A DNA stretch of 64,000 bases, from assembly GCF_035582795.1 (NCBI RefSeq), contig NC_134370.1:50517501-50581500 (forward strand). Reading direction: 5' to 3'. Within the stretch, counting starts at the first letter, position 1. Every line of letters starts with the position of its first letter. Below are positions 58,101 through 64,000 of the stretch, one piece after another. The notes under the pieces were generated by a model. It did no database searches, was not told the origin of the DNA, and worked only from the letters and a program-made list of their open reading frames with translations. Made by a program: the position numbers and the translations under genes. Origin of the DNA: Mycteria americana (taxonomy: Eukaryota; Chordata; Aves; Ciconiiformes; Ciconiidae).

Positions 58101-59787
58101 GCTAGCTAGACTTAGAAATGTTGACCACTGTTCTTGAAGACTTATTATCCTGCCAATTATTTACCCACCTGTTACTCCAACTCCATCCGGTCCAAACCTT
58201 CCAAGGATGCTGGGGGAGACCTTGTTAAAGGTAAAGTAAACAACATGCCACTGCTCTCCCCATCTGAGAGCTAGTCATCTCATCATGGAAAGCAGTTGGG
58301 TTGGATTTACCAATGCCAAATCAAGTCTGTCCGTTCTGGCTGGTCTCAGCCACCATTTTATAGCTCAAAACAATTTCTAGGAGAGTTTGTTCTAGAGCCT
58401 TTCCGTGGACTGAGGAGAGTCTGGCCTTACGTTATTTGAATCTTCTCTCTTCCCCTTTTTGAAGACAGGTGTGACATATGCCTTTTTTCCTGTCATGGGG
58501 ACCTTACCAGATTGCTATACATTTTCAAAGATGATGGAGAGCAGCCTTGCAATGACTTTGGCCTGGTCTCTTAGTGTATACTCTGAAGCATCCCATCTGG
58601 GCCCATCGACATTTTTGTATGTGTCCCGTTTGTGTAAGTGGTCCCTACTTTGATCTTCCTCTGCTGTTGTAGGTAAAACTTCTCACCTGCCACTAGACAC
58701 AAAAACCCAGGAAGCCTGATCTTGCCAGTAAAGACCAAGGTGAAAAAGGCACTGAGTACATCAGCCCTTTTCATGTCCTGTGTCAGTAAGTTGCCCATGA
58801 TATCCTTGGTTCTCATTTTGGCTGCCAGTGTACCTGTAGAAGCCCTTCTTGTGGCTCTTCATATCACTCGCCAATCTCAATTCCAACTGAGTTTTGACTT
58901 TCCATTCCTGCATGCCTGGGCAACGTTTCTGTAGTGATTTTTCCTCCTGATTATACCCTGCACACGCTTCCATTTTGGTGCATTGTAATCAGTTTTAGAA
59001 GCGTCAGTATTGTTATGAAGCTTATTTTTTACTCATCCTGATGCACCACTCCCTCCGCGTCAGTTTCTATAGGCATTCTTTGGAGGATATCTTATTTCTC
59101 TGATCCACGCTGGTAGTAGTTTACTGATGTGAAGAGCAGTATATTTTATTGCAATTCATAAATGTTCCCTTTTCCTCCAGTGGAAAAGGTACAAATTTCC
59201 ATGAACTGAAATATTTATGTGTGTTTTGGCTAATTTAAAAAGATTTCTGCTATTTATTCAGTCTTTTCTGTTTGAGAGTTTAAAGGTAAGTGTTTCTTGT
59301 GGAAAATTGATAATATAGCAGAAAACCTTCCTCCTTCCCCAGCTGTGGCAAGGCAAGCAATAGGAAGCTGGTTTCTGTATTTTTTTTAAAAGAATCACCG
59401 TGTATATATTCTGGCTGATACATTCAGGTTCACACTTAAAATTCAGAAGTTCTGTACTTCTCTTTAATCTGTTCATTGGCACAAGGGGAAGTTTGACACA
59501 GATGCTAAGCTCTCAGTCTCCAACCTGTGTGTACTCAGCTCCAGCTTTTACAAAAAGATGTTAAGCTTTCAGGGCCACAGACATCTTGTAGAAAACTAAA
59601 AAACAATGGTTGAGAGGAGGAATGATGTATTTGTGTTGTCAGCAGAATGTGGTGGCATCATAGGTGTGGAATCTGGGATGATGACTGTCCGTCAGAAACG
59701 CCTCCAGCGAAGAGCTGAATACCTTCTCTCGTCATTAGAGCAGAGTGATGTTTTGCAGGAACTGGCATATAATCAAGATACTGTTTT
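43132..59787 (+). CDS. ACSBG1: N-terminal exons of an acyl-CoA synthetase bubblegum family gene, probably ACSBG1 (partial)
   Basis: Three exons join in phase: 43132-43211 (ATG to AATGG|GTAAAG), 54778-54860 (TTTTAG|AACC to AACAG|GTAAGC) and 59643-59787 (GTTGTCAG|CAG to TTTT|GTGAGT). They encode about 102 residues beginning [12 protein letters not shown] and ending ELAYNQDTV plus a split Leu codon. Human ACSBG1 begins MPRNSG, and its variable N-terminus ends at a conserved LWTT, so the final split Leu codon fits the exon boundary just before WTT. The position next to DNAJA4 and the + orientation are those expected from human synteny. The enzyme activates long-chain and very-long-chain fatty acids to acyl-CoA, mostly in brain and steroidogenic cells. 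All catalytic motifs (AMP-binding, YTSGTTG) would lie beyond 64 kb and are not seen. Introns of 11.6 and 4.8 kb are filled partly by CR1 copies and an LTR. The N-terminus diverges from mammals, so the family call rests on the ends, phase and synteny. Confidence 0.65.
43212..46991 (+). other. ACSBG1-like intron 1, left part, without recognised features
   Basis: This is AT-rich intronic sequence with simple A and T tracts (for example near 44580, 44858 and 45488). No transposon, RNA gene or exon-like block could be supported. Confidence 0.5.
46992..47088 (-). mobile_element. CR1 LINE 3'-end fragment
   Basis: The + strand carries the reverse complement of the CR1 3' end: a CACAGAATCG start, then GGTTGGAAAAGACC, then the ATCATCGAGTCCAACC block. 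About 100 bp remain, a heavily 5'-truncated insertion. It is followed by an A/C-rich stretch of repeated AATCAAACAACC motifs (about 47087-47131), which is probably local simple repeat. Confidence 0.85.
47132..49285 (+). other. ACSBG1-like intron 1, middle part, without recognised features
   Basis: About 2.1 kb of AT-rich sequence lies between the short CR1 fragment and the solo LTR. Short open frames on the - strand (47291-47711) have no family resemblance. Nothing further could be supported. Confidence 0.45.
49291..49869 (-). mobile_element. Solo LTR of an endogenous retrovirus, intronic
   Basis: The element spans 579 bp on the - strand, beginning TGTCCTGGTTTCGGCTGG and ending GGTTTAGCCCCACAACA-like sequence, so the termini are TGT...ACA. 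It is flanked by a perfect 5-bp target-site duplication, ATTGG, at 49286-49290 and 49870-49874. Reading along the element, a TATA box (TATATAAA) lies at 49608-49601 and an ATTAAA poly(A) signal at 49423-49418, giving a U3-R-U5 layout. No internal retroviral genes remain, so it arose by recombination between two LTRs. The 5-bp duplication and the sequence suggest an ERVL-type or related family, but I cannot name it firmly. It sits antisense in intron 1 of the ACSBG1-like gene. Confidence 0.85.
49875..52557 (+). other. ACSBG1-like intron 1 between the LTR and the CR1 insertion
   Basis: This is AT-rich unique sequence. Open frames on both strands near 50.6-50.8 kb and 51.9-52.1 kb are short, mutually overlapping and without recognisable domains. 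No repeat or RNA gene could be supported. Confidence 0.45.
52558..52618 (+). repeat. Left copy of a 61-bp direct repeat flanking a CR1
   Basis: This sequence, starting TTGCTTTATGCAGT and ending CTCATAT, recurs at 54050-54110 with 6 mismatches in 61 positions and no gaps. The CR1 insertion lies exactly between the two copies. It reads as an unusually long target-site duplication. Confidence 0.85.
52619..54049 (-). mobile_element. CR1 LINE, 5'-truncated, reverse transcriptase frame open
   Basis: The element reads on the - strand from just before the reverse transcriptase core to the 3' terminus, which ends CGATTCTGTG. A 439-codon frame (54015-52696) is uninterrupted and contains RT landmarks: [30 protein letters not shown] and the catalytic FADD box, then the CR1 C-terminal region. 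The endonuclease domain is missing, so the copy cannot move on its own. It is about 95% identical by eye to the other long CR1 copy near 63-64 kb, so both are fairly young members of one subfamily. It lies antisense within intron 1 of the ACSBG1-like gene. Confidence 0.95.
54050..54110 (+). repeat. Right copy of the 61-bp direct repeat flanking a CR1
   Basis: This is the partner of 52558-52618. The copies differ at six positions (about 10%), in keeping with mutation since insertion. Confidence 0.85.
55120..55542 (+). mobile_element. CR1 LINE 3' fragment
   Basis: About 420 bp of CR1 on the + strand begins in the C-terminal part of the RT protein ([18 protein letters not shown] is readable from 55244) and ends with the family hallmark, two copies of ATTCTGTG. 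The 5' junction contains AGCAGAAGTC twice in quick succession (from 55112 and 55125). The short open frame at 55241-55456 is the tail of the retrotransposon protein, not a host gene. It lies in intron 2 of the ACSBG1-like gene, in the sense direction. Confidence 0.93.
55543..57126 (+). other. ACSBG1-like intron 2, left part, without recognised features
   Basis: This is AT-rich intronic sequence between two CR1 copies. I found no exon with matching phase, no RNA gene and no other repeat. Confidence 0.45.
57127..58990 (-). mobile_element. Old, degraded CR1-family LINE
   Basis: From a 3' end resembling GGTCTTTTCCAGCATAAAT (read on the - strand), about 1.9 kb of degenerate CR1 can be followed back through the RT region towards the domain between endonuclease and RT. 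A remnant of the catalytic motif survives as [17 protein letters not shown] within 58046-57849. Frames are broken throughout and divergence from the young CR1 copies is strong, so this is an older subfamily. A 17-bp tandem duplication around GCTTATAGGAGGGTT lies at about 57179-57212. The 5' boundary is uncertain. Confidence 0.75.
58011..58050. repeat. Palindromic ATGCATGC-type microsatellite within the old CR1
   Basis: Alternating ATGC and CATGCAT units, self-complementary, interrupt the CR1 remnant just after its degraded RT motif. It is likely a local expansion within the dead element. It is self-pairing and may adopt hairpin or Z-like forms. Confidence 0.65.
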
Positions 59788-61640
59788 GTGAGTTAAATCT
59801 GAAGCAGTTTCAAGCAGACATTAAATTATTGTTTTAGTTCCTGCTTCTCAGGGCACATCTATGGAATATCACTTGGAGTTACTCAGGTCATGCAGCAGGG
59901 CCATTCTGTTTGTTTACGTGTCTGAAAGGTGACCTTGGTTCTTTTGCATTTTATATAGCTCTGAGTTGTTCTTCCATAAACATTAGAATTCATTTACATT
60001 CCAAATCCATTCTGGCAGTCACCGGGATTACTTGCAGGTCAGGTATTGAACAGAGAGAAGGTTTCATTCATGTATTAGCTTTAAACTGTAGCATTAGTGT
60101 GGGGGGGTTGTTAGGTTTGTTTGGGTTTTTTTTAAACTAGTACACAGTCTCCTTCATACATCCCAGAGGTCCAGCAGTTTCAGCCAGACTGATTATTCAT
60201 GCAAAAAAAAAAATACATGGACTTGCTATTTGTTTGTCTGTTTGAAATAATTTTTGCTATCTGGGCTGGGAGAGACAGCCTGTACCATGTCAAAACTGTT
60301 CAGTCATACATGATGGAAAGGAATAACAATTGGCTGATAAAAATACAAAAATTGTGATGTGTTTATGTTGTGTATTATTTCAGACTTGGTAGAAAATATT
60401 TGAATAACAAATGTACTTTTATAAATCAGTATTCACATGTAAATGGTTCACAAGTCTAGGATTGTATTGTAAAAGATCACTTGAAAACTTTCAAAGTATT
60501 TTTTAAGTGGTAAACAAAGTTTTTAACTATTTTTCTTCTCCTGTAAGGTTTCTTGTTGAAAATTTACACTTTAGTAGGAAAACTGCACACCTAAAATCCA
60601 AAATATTTAGATCAGCAGTCCTTAGAGCAATTCCTAAGACAAACTACAGTACAGTCATCCTGTTACACACTATATTTATGAGACTACTCTGAGCTATCTC
60701 TTCCTTCAGCAGCAAACGGTGAATCACGGAAAATTTAGTCTGATCATGGAATTTGGCCTTGGAAGAGAATGACATGGGGAAAAAAAAACACTTGAAGAGG
60801 CTCAAAGAGTGACAGTCAAGACTACCTATCTGAATAAAATCTCTGCTATTTTTTGTTTTATCTGACAAAATAGTTGTCTTCAGGAGCAAATCTTTTCTCC
60901 TAAGTATAATGCAGGTAGCAGGAGTTACTGGAAGAAAGAGGAAAGGAACAAATACTCCTCTTTGCTTGCTTATAGGGAACTTTCAGTGGCATTAAGTACT
61001 TCGAGCTGGAATGCTGTTTTATTTTTTCTTATGCTCTCTGTAAACCTACAGGTATATAATGTACCAATGCTAATAGTGTATTTAAAGGATCTTTATTCTG
61101 ATTTACACTTTGGTTTCAGGTGGTACTGAGTTCATTTCCAGCCTGGACATTGCAGTTTAACTTTCAGATGCTAGTGAGGCAGAGCACCTATTTTGCTTTT
61201 CCCAAAGTTTATAATCGATTCATTCAGTATTTAGCCAGGCATTCCCTCCCAGGCTCTTTCTGAGAAGAACGAGCCCTCTGCTCAAAATCCCTCTGCCAAC
61301 TGACAGCAGAATATATTGTTCATGTTCTGCTGTCTTTACAAATTCCATGGGACAGAATAGTTAGATGTTTAGAATTATTTGGCTTATTATCTAGATTTAG
61401 GAACTGTTTTTAGATTTAAGTTCTACCTGCAAATACATGTAAGAGCAGACACTGAATGGGCGTTCAAGTTTATGTTCCTTTGCAATATATATTGTGTATT
61501 ATTAAGGTGATTCACTGAGTCTCTGTAAAACTGAATCTGTTCCTAGTCTTTGGTATGTATCAAAGATGACTTTTTGACACCAGAAAAAACTGCATAAGGA
61601 AAAGCAAAAGGAGACCCCAGTTTCAAAGTACATTTTTTGT
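59788..61640 (+). other. ACSBG1-like intron 3, left part, without recognised features
   Basis: No further exon was found after 59787, and no sequence encoding the expected LWTT-region exon was recognised before the CR1 at 61.64 kb. Only low-complexity tracts stand out, such as a G7 run followed by GTTT repeats near 60100-60134. Confidence 0.45.
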
Positions 61641-64000
61641 TTCTGTGTATAGATGTGGTTTCTGCGTATAGATGTGGGCAACAAGCAGGAGGAGTTGGAA
61701 GCCATTGTACATCAGGAAAACTATGATATGGTTGCCATCACAGAAACATGGTGGGATGACTCGCACAACTGGAGTGCAGCGATGGATGGCTATAAACTCT
61801 TCAGGAGGGATAGGCGAGGCGGGAGAGGCGATGGGGTAGCCCTATACGTTAGGGAGTGTCTGGATAGTTTAGAGCTCGATGGTGGTGACGATAGGGTGGA
61901 GTGTCTATGGGTAAGAATCAGGGGGAAGGCCAACAAGGCAGATATTGTGGTGGGAGTCTGTTACAGACCACCCAACCAGGATGAGGAGACTGACGAACTA
62001 TTCTATAAGCAGCTGGGAGAAGCCTCACGATCACTAGTCCTTGTTCTTGTGGGGGACTTCAACCTGCCGGATGTCTGCTGGAAATACAACACAGCAGAGA
62101 GGAAACAGCCTAGGAGGTTCCTGGAGTGTGTGGCAGATAACTTCCTGACACAGCTGGTGAGTGAGCCAACTAGGGAAGGTGCCCCGCTGGACCTCTTGTT
62201 CACGAACAGAGAAGGACTTGTGAGCCATGTGATGGTTGGAGGCTGTCTTGGGCAGAGTGATCACGAAATGATAGAGTTTTTGATACGTGGAGAAGTGAGG
62301 AGGGGGGTCAGCAAAACTGCCACCTTGGACTTCTGGAGGGCAGACTTTGGCCTATTTAGGAGACTGGTTGACAGAGTCCCCTGGGAGGCAGCCCTAATGG
62401 GCAAAGGAGTCCAGGAAGGCTGGACATTCTTTAAGGAGGAAGTCCTAAAGGCACAAGACCAGGATGTCCCCAGGTGCTGAAAGACGAGCCGGCGGGGAAG
62501 AAGACCGGCCTGGCTGACTAGAGAGCTTTGGCTCGAACTCAGGAAAAAGAGGAGGGTTTATGACCTCTAGAAGAAGGGGCAGGCAACTCAGGAGGACTAG
62601 AAAGGTGTAGCAAGGCTGTGCAGGGAGAAAATTAGAAGGGCCAAAGCTGAGCTAGAGCTCAATCTGGCTGCTGCTGTAAAACACAACAAAAATACTTCTT
62701 CAAATACATTAGCAGCAAAAGGAGAGCTAAGGAGAATCTCCAGCCTCTAGTAGACAGGGGAGGGAACACAGTGACCAAGGATGAGGAAGAGGCTGAGGTA
62801 CTTAATGCCTTCTTTGCCTCAGTCTTTAATAGCAGGGCCAATTGTTCTCTGGGTACCCAGCCCCTGGAGTTGGAAGATAGGGACGGGGACCAGAATGGAG
62901 CCCCCATAATCCAGGGGGAAATGGTGAGTGACCTGCTGCACCACTTAGACATTCTCAAGTCTATGGGGCCTGATGAGATCCACCCGAGAGTACTGAAGGA
63001 ACTGGCAGATGTGCTCACCAAGCCCCTTTCCATCATTTACCAGCAGTCCTGGCTACCTGGGGAGGTCCCAGCTGACTGGAGATTAGCGAATGTGACACCC
63101 ATCTACAAGAAGGGCCGGAAGGAGGACCTGGGGAACTACAGGCCTGTCAGCCTGACCTTGGTTCTGGGGAAGCTGATGGAGCAGATCATCCTGCGTGCTG
63201 TCACACGGCATGTAGAGAATAACCAACGGATCAAGCCCAGCCAGCATGGGTTCAGGAAAGGCAGGTCCTGCTTGACCAACCTGATCTCCTTGTATGACAA
63301 GGTGACCCGCCTAGTGGATGAGGGAAAGGCTGTGGATGTTGTCTATCTAGACTTCAGTAAAGCCTTTGACATGGTTTCCCACAGCATTCTCCTGGAGAAA
63401 CTGGCTGCTCATGGCTTGGACGGGTGTACTCTTCGCTGGGTAAAGAACTGGCTGGATGGCCGGGCCCAAAGAGTGGTGGTGAATGGAGTTTACTCCAGTT
63501 GGCGGCCGGTCACAAGCGGTGTTCCCCAGGGCTCTGTGTTGGGGCCAGTTCTGTTTAATATCTTTATTGATGATCTGGATGAAGGGATCGAGTGTACTCT
63601 GAGTAAGTTTGCAGATGACACCAAGTTGTGTGGGAGTGTTGATCTGCTTGAGGGGAGGAAGGCTCTGCAGAGGGACCTGGACAGGCTGGATCGAGGGGCT
63701 GGGGCCAATTGTATGAGGTTCAACAAGGCTAAGTGCAAGGTCCTGCCCTTGGGCCACAGCAACCCCATGCAACGCTACAGGCTTGGGGAAGAGTGGCTGG
63801 AAAGCTGCCTGGCAGAAAAGGACCTGGGGGTGTTGGTTGACAGCTGCCTGAATATGAGCCAGCAGGGTGCCCAGGTGGCCAAGAAAGCCAATGGCATCCT
63901 GGCTTGTATCAAAAATAGCGTGGCCAGCAGGACTAGGGAAGTGACCGTGCCCCTGTACTCAGCACTGGTGAGGCTGCACCTCCAATACTGTGTTCAGTTT
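61641..64000 (+). mobile_element. CR1 LINE with endonuclease and reverse transcriptase regions, cut by the window edge
   Basis: The first part (61653-62480) keeps an open frame for an apurinic-type endonuclease, with ITETWW, GGVALYV-like, LVGDFNLPDVCW and SDHEMIEF motifs marking the active-site blocks. It ends in a TGA after VPRC. Beyond this the linker carries at least two more stops (62567-62605) and a frameshift near 62690. From about 63067 the RT frame is again open to the window end, with [25 protein letters not shown] and FADD. The ORF1 region is absent, so the copy is 5'-truncated and non-autonomous. Overlapping - strand frames here are shadows. It lies in intron 3 of the ACSBG1-like gene, in sense orientation. 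Confidence 0.95.

Overview
This is vertebrate nuclear DNA, almost certainly from a bird. Genes are split into short exons with GT-AG introns, the repeat content is low, the dominant repeats are CR1 LINEs (the main avian retrotransposon), there is one solo LTR of endogenous-retrovirus type, and the gene order matches the neighbourhood of human 15q25. The LTR resembles a type I associate with Neoaves rather than galliforms, but I cannot name the species. No bacterial-type operons, CRISPR arrays, rRNA or tRNA genes were seen.

Layout: (1) 1 to about 20.2 kb is AT-rich intergenic DNA with no recognisable gene. It holds two perfect hairpins, a short tandem repeat and one isolated exon-like block at 16.4 kb. 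(2) About 20.2-20.85 kb is a CpG island serving WDR61 (SKI8), a complete 10-coding-exon gene on the + strand (20979-28277, 305 aa). (3) DNAJA4 lies on the - strand (29763-35199), a complete 7-coding-exon gene of 398 aa, tail to tail with WDR61. Its promoter near 35.4 kb has a TATA box and two heat-shock elements. (4) 35.5-43.1 kb is non-coding apart from a candidate exon at 36.2 kb. (5) From 43132 the + strand carries three small exons that join in frame and end where the conserved LWTT motif of bubblegum acyl-CoA synthetases would begin. I read these as the N-terminal exons of ACSBG1, with the rest beyond the window. (6) The introns of this gene hold a solo LTR (49.3-49.9 kb) and CR1 copies at 47.0, 52.6-54.0, 55.1-55.5 and 57.1-59.0 kb. 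A longer CR1 starting near 61.6 kb runs off the right edge.

Functionally, WDR61 is a WD40 subunit of the PAF1 transcription-elongation complex and the SKI RNA-surveillance complex. DNAJA4 is a heat-inducible type A Hsp40 co-chaperone, and ACSBG1 activates long-chain fatty acids. They are neighbours by conserved synteny, not members of one pathway.

The most unusual structure is the CR1 copy at 52.6-54.0 kb, which is bracketed by a 61-bp direct repeat. That is far longer than expected for CR1, which usually leaves little or no target-site duplication. No wholly new biological system was found.
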